This document shows positions 10,091 to 19,892 of a stretch of 42,758 bases of DNA, in pieces. Numbering within the stretch: the stretch's first letter is position 1; every line of letters begins with the position of its first letter. The notes under the pieces are model-generated. The model did not search any database. It saw nothing but the letters and a program-made list of their open reading frames with translations, and was not told where the DNA came from. This DNA is from Planktomarina sp. GTDB lineage: Bacteria; Pseudomonadota; Alphaproteobacteria; Rhodobacterales; Rhodobacteraceae. The translations under genes and the position numbers were made by a program. Location: positions 1-42,758 of the forward strand of contig JAHDCF010000024.1 of NCBI GenBank assembly GCA_020630015.1, in the 5' to 3' direction.

Positions 10091-10124
10091 TGTGATCACA
10101 TAAAATTTTGTGTGATCACATAAA
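10091..10124 (-). promoter_or_regulatory. Tandem TGTGATCACA operators upstream of sucC
   Basis: The 14-mer TGTGATCACATAAA occurs twice exactly, at 10091-10104 and 10111-10124, so the centres are 20 bases apart, about two helical turns. The first ten bases form a perfect palindrome. The same palindrome occurs upstream of sdhC. The phasing suggests two dimers binding on one face of the DNA. The half-sites resemble CRP-type TGTGA/TCACA but with no six-base spacer, so a GntR- or LacI-type regulator of central metabolism is as likely; the protein is not identified here. Confidence 0.65.
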
Positions 10125-10187
10125 GGATGGATTGGTTTGGTGAAACTCCGCTTTGACGATTTGTCGACTAAATCAATCCAAACCGAC

Positions 10188-11702
10188 TTAGTTGAAGAAC
10201 ACGGCAAAAGCACCGGCCCTTCCTTGCGTTAACCTTTGAAGGGCGGTCCAATTGGCTTCGGAAATTCGCGGACCGAAAGCCGCAAATTTGAAGGCATCTA
10301 CGCCATGCAGCCAACCCAATACATCAATGGGTTCGGGGTTTTCAAACCAAAGTGCCAGATTAACCCCCATTTCTGGGGGTAAGGCCCAATGCGGAACCAA
10401 AAGGTCGCCTTTTAAAATTGCTTCGGCATCTTGAAGGATTGACTGCCATGCTTTGATGGTCAACTCATCAATTTCAATTCCCAACCCAGATGTTTGGTTA
10501 GCGTTGGGAATCCACTCATTTTGATCATCGCTTTCCAATGTAACTGCGGCCCAAAATTCTGTGTTCGTGGTCAACATCTCAGACCAGTGCCGTCGCATCG
10601 CTTGGATACGGGCGGCATCGGGTTTTTGTCCCAAAGATGTCACCAAAGCGTAGATGGAATCGATCGTTTCTTGCTGGGCTCGGGCTTGTTGAAGCATGAA
10701 TTCTGTTCGTGCGGGTTCGATGTTTTGTTCGGGATCGATTGCTGCCAATTGGCGTTTGACGGCGCGGATTTCTGTATCAATCCAGCGCTTTTCTTGACGG
10801 CCACCACCCAACGTCCGGCGCAGCTCTCTTTCTTCTTGTGAAAGCGCTAGTTGTTCTTTTCGAATTTTGGCTTTCTCTTCCTCGTCGTTGGTTGCTTTGC
10901 GTTTCGCGATCAATTCTGACCGCTTAATTTGCAAGGGTTTTAATGCGGTATCCAACTTTGCCTTACGAGCGTTGAATTTGACCAACTCTTCTTCGAGCCC
11001 TGCCAATCTGGCCTTCAAAGCTTGTGCATCAACCTCAACCTCCAATTTCGGTGCGAATTCCAAGTTGGCGCGGCGTTCCAAAATGCTTTCAAAAACGGGT
11101 GAGGGATCAAAGGCCATCACGCCATTGGCCAACCCTGATAACAGATGGGTGTATGCAATAAGCCAAATCGCATCTGCGTGATCGAACCTAATCTTGATTT
11201 CTGTGGATTGGTTATTTTCGGATTGCCCGACTGCCCATGAACCCCGACCAGATAAAAATTGAGCGGCAATCTGTGTCATGCTTTCAACGTCTGATCTTTG
11301 CCCATTGCCATCGAGATCCAGCCAGATTTCCTCTACTTTCCATTCAAAATGAATGTTTGGATCTTTACGTGCCTGTTGCAATGTTCGTCGGGCTTCGGTC
11401 AAATCGGCTTCGAATTTTTCAAGCATCGCAATGAAGGTTTGCCCATCTCGTTGATCAGGATTTGGATTGCTTGAAAATCCATTCGTTCGTCGCCCCATCA
11501 AAAATCCCATCGAGCGACCGATCTCATACTTATATCTTGTCTGGAACAGCGTCTCGACCGCCTTCAGCGTCTGCAGGGCCCCGGCTTCAAAACTGCCCGG
11601 CTGCGCGATTTTTAGATGATCGTCGAGGGATGGTTGGGCGGTCGCGATTGAAGAAGTAAGGCAAGTGGCAAGCAAAGTCGCAAGGATTGAAAAACGCGGC
11701 AT
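10188..11702 (-). CDS. Secreted hypothetical protein with EF-hand-like loop, 504 aa
   Basis: The first 22 residues are a signal peptide (hydrophobic core ILATLLATCLTSS, cleavage near TAQ), so the protein is exported. I recognise no named family. Residues 129-140 (DLDGNGQRSDVE) fit an EF-hand calcium loop at positions 1, 3, 5, 6 and 12. Residues about 220-345 are rich in charged residues and probably form a coiled coil (LAGLEEELVKFNARKAKLD, IAKRKATNDEEEKAKIRKE). The start ATG follows CGGAGCCATGT, directly behind the terminator of mdh. It sits between mdh and sucC on the same strand; the terminator suggests it has its own promoter or depends on readthrough. Confidence 0.8.
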   Translation of the reverse strand: MPRFSILATLLATCLTSSIATAQPSLDDHLKIAQPGSFEAGALQTLKAVETLFQTRYKYEIGRSMGFLMGRRTNGFSSNPNPDQRDGQTFIAMLEKFEADLTEARRTLQQARKDPNIHFEWKVEEIWLDLDGNGQRSDVESMTQIAAQFLSGRGSWAVGQSENNQSTEIKIRFDHADAIWLIAYTHLLSGLANGVMAFDPSPVFESILERRANLEFAPKLEVEVDAQALKARLAGLEEELVKFNARKAKLDTALKPLQIKRSELIAKRKATNDEEEKAKIRKEQLALSQEERELRRTLGGGRQEKRWIDTEIRAVKRQLAAIDPEQNIEPARTEFMLQQARAQQETIDSIYALVTSLGQKPDAARIQAMRRHWSEMLTTNTEFWAAVTLESDDQNEWIPNANQTSGLGIEIDELTIKAWQSILQDAEAILKGDLLVPHWALPPEMGVNLALWFENPEPIDVLGWLHGVDAFKFAAFGPRISEANWTALQRLTQGRAGAFAVFFN

Positions 11703-11712
11703 ACATGGCTCC

Positions 11713-11745
11713 GAAAAGAAAAAAGCGCCGGATCTCCCGACGCTT
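11713..11745 (-). terminator. Intrinsic terminator of mdh
   Basis: On the minus strand the sequence reads AAGCGTCGG, loop GAGAT, CCGGCGCTT (one G-T pair in a nine-pair stem; plus-strand arms 11723-11731 and 11737-11745), followed by a T-rich tract TTTTCTTTT. It starts 28 bases after the mdh stop and lies just before the next gene. Confidence 0.8.
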
Positions 11746-11772
11746 TAAAGCTATTCAGCTAATGGTTGTTTT

Positions 11773-12834
<1,062 letters not shown>

Positions 12835-12929
12835 TCAATTTGTGTTAGCGCAAGACAAAGTGCGGATTGCGGCAGTTGCACAATGCGTTGCCTTCCTGTC
12901 ATGTGCGATTGAAACCCTTCATTTGAAAG

Positions 12930-13688
12930 ATGACCATGCATTTTGATCCAGATTTTTTGATCTTTGCGATCCCGGCTGTGATTTTTGCAGGTATTTCAAA
13001 AGGGGGCTTCGGTTCTGGTGCAGCATTTGCATCGGCACCTTTGTTGGTGATGGTGGTCGATCCGATTACGGCCATTGGGGTTATGCTGCCGTTGCTGATG
13101 CTGATTGATGTGTGCACCCTGAAACCGTTTTGGCGAAGATGGGATTTTGAGGCGTCAAAGCTTGTGATATTGGGGGCTTTGCCCGGTGTTGCGCTGGGGG
13201 TCTTGTTTTATCGCATTGCCCCTGTCGACATGTTTCGGGTTTTGATTGGGGCAATTGCACTGGCTTTTGTTGTTTGGCAGCTGATCCAAAAATGGGGAAT
13301 TTACCAAGTTAAACCTAAAAGGTTTGGAAGTTCCGTTGGCCTCGGAACGGGCGTTGCGGCCGGGTTCACCAGTTTTGTCAGCCACGCTGGCGGTCCACCG
13401 GTCGCGGTATATTTGCTTGGTATGGGGTTTGATAAAACCCGTTACCAAGCCAGTTCTGTCTTAATCTTTTGGGCGATCAATTTGTTCAAAGTCGTGCCCT
13501 ATACATTGTTGGGCATATTCACGATTGAAACGTTGTTGGCAGATTTGGTGTTGGCCCCGTTTGCGTTGCTGGGGGTGTTTATTGGCGTGAAAGCCCATTG
13601 GCGCATCCCAGAACCCGTTTTTATGACCATTACATATATTTTGTTGGCCATCACAGGATCCAAACTTTTGTGGGATGGGATGTTTTAG
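12930..13688 (+). CDS. TauE/SafE family membrane permease
   Basis: This is a polytopic membrane protein of 252 residues with about eight hydrophobic segments. The two halves each carry a Gly-rich block of the family (VIFAGISKGGFGSGAAFASAP near residues 14-34, and FTSFVSHAGGPPVAVYLLG near residues 150-168). Members move organosulfonates, sulfite or other small anions; the substrate cannot be told here. Two in-frame starts, 12930 and 12936, are possible and neither has a strong ribosome-binding site. Its stop overlaps the stop of the convergent small gene by four bases. It diverges from mdh. Confidence 0.88.
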   Translation: MTMHFDPDFLIFAIPAVIFAGISKGGFGSGAAFASAPLLVMVVDPITAIGVMLPLLMLIDVCTLKPFWRRWDFEASKLVILGALPGVALGVLFYRIAPVDMFRVLIGAIALAFVVWQLIQKWGIYQVKPKRFGSSVGLGTGVAAGFTSFVSHAGGPPVAVYLLGMGFDKTRYQASSVLIFWAINLFKVVPYTLLGIFTIETLLADLVLAPFALLGVFIGVKAHWRIPEPVFMTITYILLAITGSKLLWDGMF

Positions 13689-14002
13689 GCTGGCGTACCT
13701 TTGGCCGCAGCCTCAATCGCCTGAATGTTTTGACCGCTGGCCACCAAGCAGGTTGTGCCGTTGGGAAGTGTGACGGTGATTGTCCAAGTGCCGGTTTCGT
13801 TTGATGTGAAAACCTCCATCACGGTGTTTTGAGGGGTAAGTCCCATCATGATCGGATGTTCACCGTAGTTGTTTTTGAGATGTTCAATGATCTGATCACG
13901 CGGGGCGCAATTGGCCGATTGGGCATGGGCGGGGGCGGTGGCAACGGCAATGACCAGCGCGCAAAGTGCAAAAAGCGAAGCGATAAGGGGGGATCGAGGC
14001 AT
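13685..14002 (-). CDS. Small exported hypothetical protein, 105 aa
   Basis: The start ATG at 14000-14002 follows CAGGAGTTTTCC. Residues 1-26 form a signal peptide ending AHAQ, and the mature part has two cysteines (SANCAPRDQ and GTTCLVASG), which could form a disulfide in the periplasm. The mature region includes IIEHLKNNYGEHPIMMGL and WTITVTLPNG. I recognise no named family with certainty. It converges on the TauE/SafE gene, with overlapping stop codons (13685-13688). Confidence 0.75.
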   Translation of the reverse strand: MPRSPLIASLFALCALVIAVATAPAHAQSANCAPRDQIIEHLKNNYGEHPIMMGLTPQNTVMEVFTSNETGTWTITVTLPNGTTCLVASGQNIQAIEAAAKGTPA

Positions 14003-14019
14003 GGAAAACTCCTGTTGTG

Positions 14020-14033
14020 AAAATGCGCATTTT
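14020..14033. promoter_or_regulatory. Perfect palindrome AAAATGCGCATTTT in a divergent promoter region
   Basis: This 14-base perfect palindrome lies 18 bases upstream of the small exported protein gene and 165 bases upstream of the CoA-ester lyase gene, in the gap between the two divergent genes. The position suits an operator; the regulator is unknown. Confidence 0.4.
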
Positions 14034-14197
14034 GACATTTGGCACATCAAAAAGCGGGCGATGTTTGAAATCTGGAAAGTGAAAACCAACAAAGGTTAAA
14101 GGCAGCGTTCGGTGGTATTTGCTGCGATGCAGAATTTTGAGCTTGAAGTAGTCTTTCTTTCCGGGGCACAAATGCGAAAGAATATTACGAGGTGACC

Positions 14198-15064
14198 ATG
14201 TCTTCACGCCCATATCGATCTGTTCTTTATCTTCCTGCGTCACGGGAACGTGTTTTGGAAAAGGCGCGGGTTTTGCCGACTGATGCAATCATTTTTGATT
14301 TGGAAGATGCGGTTGCGCCGTCCGAAAAAGAACTGGCGCGCGAACTTTTGGTGCGCGAACTGTCCAAGGGCGGATATGGCGCACGGGCACAGATTTCGCG
14401 GATAAATGCATTGGACACCCCTTGGGGGGCGGATGATGTGCGCGGCCTAGCCAGTGCAAAGCCAGAGGCGATTTTGTTGCCAAAGGTAAACAGCCCAAAA
14501 GATATTACCGATCTTGCGGCACTTATGGATGAACAAGCCGGGTATGAGGACACGCAAATCTGGGCGATGATCGAATCCCCGCGAGGTGTTTTGAATGCAC
14601 CTTCAATTGCGATGTCTGAAAGATTGGCAGGATTCGTGGTTGGCACAAATGATCTTGCCAAAGATCTAAATACGCGTTTCGACCCGGCACGCACAGCGCT
14701 CCAAACATCTTTGAGCATGGCCGTTTTGGCGGCAAGGGCTGCGGGCATTGTTGTGGTGGATGGTGTATATAATGCCTTCAAAGACGAAGATGGACTTGTC
14801 GCAGAGGCACAGCAGGGTCGGGATTTTGGGTTTCATGGAAAAACCTTGATCCACCCGTCACAGATCGGGCCGACGAATGAAGTTTTCGCCCCAAATCCGG
14901 AGGAGTTGGATTTGGCGCATCGTCAGATCGAAGCCTTTGAAGAAGCTTTAAAAAACAAAACCGGTATTGCGATTGTAGATGGCAAAATCGTTGAGAACCT
15001 GCATGTTGAAACCGCGAAAGATTTGATTGCGACGGCAAAAATGATTGAGGAGTTATCATCATGA
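14198..15064 (+). CDS. HpcH/HpaI-family CoA-ester lyase, probably (3S)-malyl-CoA thioesterase (Mcl2-like)
   Basis: The protein belongs to the citrate lyase beta/malyl-CoA lyase family: RSVLYLPASRERVLEKARVLPTDAIIFDLEDAVAPSEKE at the N-terminus, ILLPKVNSP, the metal-binding MIESPRGVLNA, and LIHPSQIGPTNEVFAP near the C-terminus. The length of 288 residues is closer to Mcl2 of Rhodobacter (about 285) than to the longer Mcl1 malyl-CoA lyase (about 318), so a malyl-CoA thioesterase role in the ethylmalonyl-CoA pathway is likely. The co-directional mesaconyl-CoA hydratase gene supports this pathway. ATG at 14198 follows ACGAGGTGACC; a GTG at 14192 is an alternative. Its stop overlaps the NnrU start as ATGA. 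Confidence 0.8.
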   Translation: MSSRPYRSVLYLPASRERVLEKARVLPTDAIIFDLEDAVAPSEKELARELLVRELSKGGYGARAQISRINALDTPWGADDVRGLASAKPEAILLPKVNSPKDITDLAALMDEQAGYEDTQIWAMIESPRGVLNAPSIAMSERLAGFVVGTNDLAKDLNTRFDPARTALQTSLSMAVLAARAAGIVVVDGVYNAFKDEDGLVAEAQQGRDFGFHGKTLIHPSQIGPTNEVFAPNPEELDLAHRQIEAFEEALKNKTGIAIVDGKIVENLHVETAKDLIATAKMIEELSS

Positions 15065-15615
15065 CTTTGTTAATTGCGGGATTGGTGTTTTGGTTTGCAG
15101 GTCACCTTTGGAACAGGTTTTTGCCTGGCCTTTACACCGGCTTAGGCAAAGCGGCCTATGGCGTTTCCGCCGTCATCATCATTCTTGGTGTTGTGTTGAT
15201 GGTGTTGGGGTACCGTGCGGCGGATACGACTTTCCTTTGGATTGGTCCTGCGTTTTTTACCCATATCAACAACCTTTTGATGTTGTTTGCGATCTTTACC
15301 TACATGGCAACCATTACACCGCGCGGCACGGCTTGGGTGGTGGGAAACGTCAAGAATCCGCAGCTTACAGGTTTCAAAATCTGGGCTTTCGCGCATCTTT
15401 TGGTGAATGGCGATATCGCTTCGATCGTGCTGTTTGGCGGGCTTTTGGCCTGGGCCGTCGTGGAAGTGATTTTGATAAAGCGCCAAGGTGAAAAGTTTGA
15501 TCGATCCAAAGCAAAAGTGAAATCCCCAGTTGTGCATGCGGCGATTTCATTAGGTGTTTTCATTGTGATTGGTGGTGTCCACATGTGGATTGGACCATCC
15601 CCATTCGGAGGATAA
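15061..15615 (+). CDS. NnrU family membrane protein
   Basis: This is a protein of 184 residues with about six hydrophobic segments. It has the NnrU-type features: an N-terminal FWFAGHLWNRFLPG, RAADTTFLW, a central WAFAHLLVNGDIASIVLFGG block, and a C-terminal HMWIGPSPF. NnrU proteins were named for a link with nitrite and nitric oxide metabolism and are related to isoprenoid-type membrane enzymes. Here the context is acyl-CoA metabolism, so a role in nitrogen-oxide metabolism is not indicated. The start overlaps the previous stop (ATGA at 15061-15064). Confidence 0.85.
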   Translation: MTLLIAGLVFWFAGHLWNRFLPGLYTGLGKAAYGVSAVIIILGVVLMVLGYRAADTTFLWIGPAFFTHINNLLMLFAIFTYMATITPRGTAWVVGNVKNPQLTGFKIWAFAHLLVNGDIASIVLFGGLLAWAVVEVILIKRQGEKFDRSKAKVKSPVVHAAISLGVFIVIGGVHMWIGPSPFGG

Positions 15616-15619
15616 GATA

Positions 15620-15823
15620 TTGAAATTGTATCGTCTATTGACCGAAGAAGATACGTCCGCATTTTGCCATAAAGTATCGGAAGCATTGTCCAAAGGCTGG
15701 GTGCTTTATGGCGATCCAACCTATGCATTCGATGCATCAGCCGGGGTTATGCGATGTGGGCAAGCCGTCACAAAAGAGGTTGAAGGCACCTATTCCTCAG
15801 ACATCAAATTAGGGGCGCAATGA
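15620..15823 (+). CDS. DUF1737 protein, 67 aa
   Basis: The protein reads KLYRLLTEEDTSAFCHKVSEALSKGWVLYGDPTYAFDASAG with a Gly-Trp core, the pattern of the small DUF1737 family (unknown function). The best start is the TTG at 15620-15622, seven bases after GGAGGAT (15607-15613); a longer frame upstream overlaps NnrU and is less credible. The gene is packed between NnrU and mesaconyl-CoA hydratase, with its TGA overlapping the next ATG at 15820-15823. Confidence 0.8.
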   Translation: MKLYRLLTEEDTSAFCHKVSEALSKGWVLYGDPTYAFDASAGVMRCGQAVTKEVEGTYSSDIKLGAQ

Positions 15824-16848
15824 TGAAAACGAACCCAGGCCGCTTTTTCGAAGATTATCGTGTTGGGCAAGTCATTCATCACGCTGTTCCGCGGACGGTT
15901 GGATCGGGTGAACGGGCGATGTATCACGCGTTATATCCTGCACGTCATGCACTGTATTCATCGGATGAGTTCGCCAAATCATGTGGCCTGCCTGCCAGCC
16001 CATTAGATGATTTGGCGACGTTTCACGTAGTTTTTGGAAAAACTGTCCCAGACGTCAGCCTGAATGCCTTGGCCAATTTGGGATACGCAGAGGGGCGCTG
16101 GCATCGCCCTGTTTATCCCGGTGATACGTTGAAAAGCGTTTCCAAGGTTATCGGATTGAAGCAAAATTCAAGCGGCAAAAATGGGGTTGTCTGGGTGCGC
16201 ACCGAAGGGCGCAATCAAAACGATGATTTGGTTCTCAGCTACGTGCGTTGGGTGATGGTGCGTAAACGCGATGTGGATGCCCCAGCCCCTGAAACTGTGA
16301 TCCCAGAGTTGGAAGGTGAAGTTGATGGGAAGAATCTGATCATTCCAGAAGGGTTGGATTTCACCAAATACGATTTCGAAGCGGCGGGCGAGGGGCACCG
16401 TTGGGGGGATTATGATATTGGTGAGGTTGTCGATCACGTTGACGGTGTCACAATTTCTGAAGCCGAACATATGATGGCGACCCGACTTTGGCAAAATACG
16501 GCCAAGGTGCATTTTGATGTAACTGCACGCCCGGATGGACAGCGTTTGATTTATGGCGGGCACGTCATTTCCATGGCGCGCGCGTTATCATTTAACGGCT
16601 TGGCAAATGCACAAATGATTGTGGCGTTGAATGCGGGCGCACATGCAAATCCTTGCTTTGCGGGTGATACCGTTCGCGCCTGGACAGAGGTGTTGGGCAA
16701 GGCAGAAACAAGCGCCCCCGGCGTTGGCGCAATTCGACTTCGGCTTGTGGCAACAAAGGGCGATGCGGGTGTTTTGAAAGGTGACGACGGAAAATATCTT
16801 TCAGAGGTTTTGTTGGACTTGGATTATTGGGCTTTGATGCCGATTTAA
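15820..16848 (+). CDS. mch: Mesaconyl-CoA hydratase (beta-methylmalyl-CoA dehydratase)
   Basis: In the ethylmalonyl-CoA pathway this enzyme interconverts mesaconyl-CoA and beta-methylmalyl-CoA, so that acetyl-CoA can be assimilated without isocitrate lyase. The protein has two MaoC-like hot-dog halves (FFEDYRVGQVIHHAVPRTV near residue 10, and GHRWGDYDIGEVVDHVDGVTISEAEHM near residue 190) and the signature block RPVYPGDTLKSVSKVIG. The length of 342 residues matches characterised Mch (about 343). The ATG is doubled (15820 and 15823). The neighbouring malyl-CoA lyase/thioesterase gene supports the assignment; another MaoC-type dehydratase is the main alternative. Confidence 0.85.
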   Translation: MMKTNPGRFFEDYRVGQVIHHAVPRTVGSGERAMYHALYPARHALYSSDEFAKSCGLPASPLDDLATFHVVFGKTVPDVSLNALANLGYAEGRWHRPVYPGDTLKSVSKVIGLKQNSSGKNGVVWVRTEGRNQNDDLVLSYVRWVMVRKRDVDAPAPETVIPELEGEVDGKNLIIPEGLDFTKYDFEAAGEGHRWGDYDIGEVVDHVDGVTISEAEHMMATRLWQNTAKVHFDVTARPDGQRLIYGGHVISMARALSFNGLANAQMIVALNAGAHANPCFAGDTVRAWTEVLGKAETSAPGVGAIRLRLVATKGDAGVLKGDDGKYLSEVLLDLDYWALMPI

Positions 16849-16882
16849 TGGGAATAATTCCGGTGATATAACATCTTCCTAT

Positions 16883-16925
16883 TTTGTGATCACAAATTAT
16901 GCGAATTTTCTATGTGATCGCGACA
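16883..16925 (+). promoter_or_regulatory. TGTGATCACA operator pair upstream of sdhC
   Basis: A perfect 14-base palindrome TTTGTGATCACAAA lies at 16883-16896, about 105 bases before sdhC. A second, imperfect copy TGTGATCGCGACA lies at 16913-16925. The same core is present twice upstream of sucC. The arrangement suggests that one regulator controls both TCA-cycle operons. Confidence 0.6.
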
Positions 16926-17000
16926 ACTTGTCCGCATAGGTGCGTGACATTCCGAAATCGCCAGTGCAAAATGCAGCCTATCTGATTTGGGAGCCTGAAT

Positions 17001-17384
17001 ATGCCAGATGTGAATCGGGGCAATCGACCTCTTTCACCCCACCTTACGATTTACCGCCCACAGATGACGTCAATTACGTCAATTTTTGTGCGAATTACTG
17101 GAAATGCTCTGCTCGTTGCGGGTCTTTTGATCGTTTGGTGGTTTGTTGCAGCCGCAACATCTGAAACCGCGTTTGATAGGGCCGATGCTGTGATCACAAG
17201 TTGGTTCGGTGATCTGGTCATGTTGTTATCCACTTGGGCACTTTGGTATCATTTGTTCGGTGGTCTGCGCCATTTGATCTGGGATACCGGTCGCGGCTTG
17301 GAAATTGAAGCCGCCGAAAACATGGGTATGATGATGATAATTGCATCCTTAGCCATGACAATTTTCACAGTGATTGTTCTGTAA
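17001..17384 (+). CDS. sdhC: Succinate dehydrogenase cytochrome b556 subunit
   Basis: This is a membrane anchor subunit of complex II that passes electrons from the iron-sulfur subunit to ubiquinone. The N-terminus RPLSPHLTIYRPQMTSITSIFVRITG is the family signature, followed by three membrane helices. His84 in WALWYHLFGGLRHLIWD is the likely axial haem b ligand. The length of 127 residues is typical. It is the first gene of the sdh operon, with the palindromic sites upstream. The coding sequence contains a further TGTGATCACA at 17189-17198. Confidence 0.96.
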   Translation: MPDVNRGNRPLSPHLTIYRPQMTSITSIFVRITGNALLVAGLLIVWWFVAAATSETAFDRADAVITSWFGDLVMLLSTWALWYHLFGGLRHLIWDTGRGLEIEAAENMGMMMIIASLAMTIFTVIVL

Positions 17385-17397
17385 GGGGGAGGCGCAA

Positions 17398-17769
17398 ATG
17401 GGGTTTTTGACTGACCGAAAACGCGTAACTGGGTTGGGCGCGGCGCGCACCGGAACTGATCATTTTTGGTCAATGACAGTTTCAAGTGTTGCTTTGCTGA
17501 TCTTGGTTCCCTTGTTCGTGTTCACCTTTGGGGCGGTTCTTGGCGAAGATTACGATACCGTCACCGCCTATTACGCACGTCCATTTCCGGCGATCGTTGC
17601 GATTTTGACGTTAACCGTTGGATTTCATCACTTTGCCATGGGGGCACGTGTGATGATCGAAGACTATCTTCATGGATTGAGCCGGAAGATTGGCATCATC
17701 GCTGTGACATGTATCAGCTATGCGGCCATTGCCGCTGGTATTTTTGCAATCGCGCGCATCGCGCTCTGA
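17398..17769 (+). CDS. sdhD: Succinate dehydrogenase membrane anchor subunit
   Basis: This is the second anchor of complex II, 123 residues with three membrane helices. The start ATG (17398) follows GGGGGAGGCGCAA; the frame is open a little further upstream but overlaps sdhC. The motif FHHFAMGARVMIEDYLHG contains the conserved His that ligates haem b and the Asp-Tyr pair near the quinone site. It lies 13 bases after the sdhC stop and 18 bases before sdhA. Confidence 0.95.
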   Translation: MGFLTDRKRVTGLGAARTGTDHFWSMTVSSVALLILVPLFVFTFGAVLGEDYDTVTAYYARPFPAIVAILTLTVGFHHFAMGARVMIEDYLHGLSRKIGIIAVTCISYAAIAAGIFAIARIAL

Positions 17770-17787
17770 TCGAAAGGCCACTAGAAA

Positions 17788-19593
17788 ATGGCAGCTTATG
17801 ACTATGAGACGCATGAATATGATGTGGTTGTTGTTGGGGCCGGTGGTGCCGGATTGCGAGCCACGCTTGGCATGGCGGAACAAGGACTTCGCACCGCCTG
17901 TGTAACCAAGGTTTTCCCGACACGGTCCCATACTGTCGCAGCACAGGGTGGTATCGCGGCGTCGTTGTCGAACATGGGCCCCGATAATTGGCAGTGGCAT
18001 ATGTATGATACTGTGAAGGGCTCTGATTGGCTGGGTGATACCGATGCGATGGAATATCTGGCCCGCGAAGCCCCCAAAGCGGTGTATGAACTTGAACATT
18101 ATGGTGTTCCTTTCAGCCGCACTGAAGAGGGCAAAATTTACCAACGTCCGTTTGGTGGCCATACAACCGAGTTTGGCGAAGGTCCCCCGGTGCAACGTAC
18201 CTGCGCGGCGGCCGACAGAACAGGCCACGCGATTTTGCACACTCTCTATGGGCAATCGCTGAAAAATAATGCGGAATTTTATATTGAATATTTCGCAATA
18301 GATTTGATCATGTCCGAAGATGGCCAGTGCCAAGGTGTTTTGTGCTGGAAGCTGGATGATGGCACGCTTCACCTGTTTGCAGCCAAGATGGTGGTTTTGG
18401 CCACCGGTGGTTACGGTCGTGCCTATTTCTCAGCCACATCTGCGCATACCTGTACGGGTGATGGCGGCGGTATGACGGCGCGAGCTGGTCTGCCTTTACA
18501 AGACATGGAATTCGTCCAGTTCCATCCAACCGGGATTTATGGTGCAGGGTGTTTGATCACCGAAGGTGCCCGTGGTGAAGGCGGGTATTTGACGAATTCC
18601 GAAGGCGAACGCTTCATGGAACGTTACGCCCCAACGTATAAGGACCTTGCGTCCCGTGATGTGGTGTCACGCTGTATGACCATGGAAATTCGCGAAGGTC
18701 GCGGCGTAGGCGCAAATGGGGATCACATCCATTTGCATCTGAACCACCTGCCCAAAGAGACATTGGATCTTAGATTGCCTGGTATTTCCGAGTCCGCCCG
18801 GATATTTGCGGGAGTCGATTTGACCAAAGAACCAATCCCGGTGTTGCCGACTGTGCATTACAATATGGGTGGGATTCCAACGAATTATTGGGGTGAAGTA
18901 TTGGCCCCAACCAAGGACGACCCAAACAATATTGCACCCGGTCTGATGGCCGTGGGTGAGGCGGGATGCGCGTCTGTGCATGGGGCCAATCGTTTGGGTT
19001 CAAACAGTTTGATTGACCTTGTGGTCTTTGGTCGTGCCGCTGCAATTCGTGCGGCTGAAGTGGTTGATGCAAAAGCACCCGTTCCCACGCCCAACAACCG
19101 ATCTGTTGAAGCCGCCCTCAGCCGGTTTGACGGTTTGCGGTATGCAAAAGGTCACGTTCCCACCGCCGAACTTCGCATGGAAATGCAAACCACGATGCAG
19201 GCCGACGCCGCCGTTTTCCGGACTGACAAGACATTGAACGAAGGTGTCAAAAAGATGCAGGGCGTTTCTGGGAAGATGGCAGACCTGAAGGTGACCGACA
19301 CCTCTATGGTTTGGAATTCTGACCTGATGGAAACATTGGAACTTACGAACTTGATGCCCAATGCCGTTGCAACGATTACAGCTGCGGCGGCGCGCAAAGA
19401 AAGCCGTGGGGCCCATGCCCATGAGGATTATCCAGATCGCGATGATGAAAATTGGCGCAAGCATTCTTTGATTTGGTTCAAGGGCGACAAGGCTTCGCTG
19501 GGGTTCCGCGGTGTGATTACCAAACCTTTGACCAGCCACAATGACGGTGGGATTGATCTGAAAAAGATCGCTCCGAAGGCACGGGTGTATTGA
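17788..19593 (+). CDS. sdhA: Succinate dehydrogenase flavoprotein subunit
   Basis: This is the catalytic subunit of complex II, which oxidises succinate to fumarate using covalently bound FAD. Visible motifs are the FAD fold [16 protein letters not shown] (residues 13-28), [13 protein letters not shown] with His48 as the covalent flavin attachment site, [25 protein letters not shown] with the active-site Arg, [15 protein letters not shown], and [13 protein letters not shown]. The length of 601 residues is normal. Its TGA stop overlaps the next gene's ATG (TGATG at 19591-19595). Confidence 0.98.
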   Translation: MAAYDYETHEYDVVVVGAGGAGLRATLGMAEQGLRTACVTKVFPTRSHTVAAQGGIAASLSNMGPDNWQWHMYDTVKGSDWLGDTDAMEYLAREAPKAVYELEHYGVPFSRTEEGKIYQRPFGGHTTEFGEGPPVQRTCAAADRTGHAILHTLYGQSLKNNAEFYIEYFAIDLIMSEDGQCQGVLCWKLDDGTLHLFAAKMVVLATGGYGRAYFSATSAHTCTGDGGGMTARAGLPLQDMEFVQFHPTGIYGAGCLITEGARGEGGYLTNSEGERFMERYAPTYKDLASRDVVSRCMTMEIREGRGVGANGDHIHLHLNHLPKETLDLRLPGISESARIFAGVDLTKEPIPVLPTVHYNMGGIPTNYWGEVLAPTKDDPNNIAPGLMAVGEAGCASVHGANRLGSNSLIDLVVFGRAAAIRAAEVVDAKAPVPTPNNRSVEAALSRFDGLRYAKGHVPTAELRMEMQTTMQADAAVFRTDKTLNEGVKKMQGVSGKMADLKVTDTSMVWNSDLMETLELTNLMPNAVATITAAAARKESRGAHAHEDYPDRDDENWRKHSLIWFKGDKASLGFRGVITKPLTSHNDGGIDLKKIAPKARVY

Positions 19594-19892
19594 TGCGTAA
19601 AGCTTATTTTATCCTTTTGCTTGCTGCTGCGTCATCGGTTGGTGCGTCAGAACTGGATGAAACGCAGACAGCGGCTGTTGGTGTTTTAACCCCAATGTTG
19701 GCCGAACAAGTGACTGAAGAACAGGCGCAACATTTGGCAGAATGCATGGTGACCACTGCAAAAGCGCGTGAAGTGCGACAGATTGCGAAGGCCGATCCTG
19801 CAAATCCGGGCGAAAAGGTGATCCGGTTGTCCAATAAGGTTATCGCGCGTCCCGATGTTTTGAAGTGTATGACAGAAAGATTGGTTCAGTGA
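19593..19892 (+). CDS. Small exported hypothetical protein between sdhA and sdhB, 99 aa
   Basis: The ATG at 19593 overlaps the sdhA stop; the TTG three bases earlier is not needed. Residues 1-18 form a signal peptide (FILLLAAASSVGA). The mature part has two cysteines, in HLAECMVTTAK and ARPDVLKCMTE. The following gene has the same layout, with the second cysteine in SRPETVRCIAQ, so the two look like diverged tandem paralogues. I recognise no named family. Its stop overlaps the next start (TGATG at 19890-19894), so it is translationally coupled in the sdh operon. Confidence 0.75.
   Translation: MRKAYFILLLAAASSVGASELDETQTAAVGVLTPMLAEQVTEEQAQHLAECMVTTAKAREVRQIAKADPANPGEKVIRLSNKVIARPDVLKCMTERLVQ

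Noticed and set aside
17189-17198. TGTGATCACA inside sdhC as an operator
   Set aside because: It lies well within the coding sequence; one internal copy may be chance, so it is not listed as a site.
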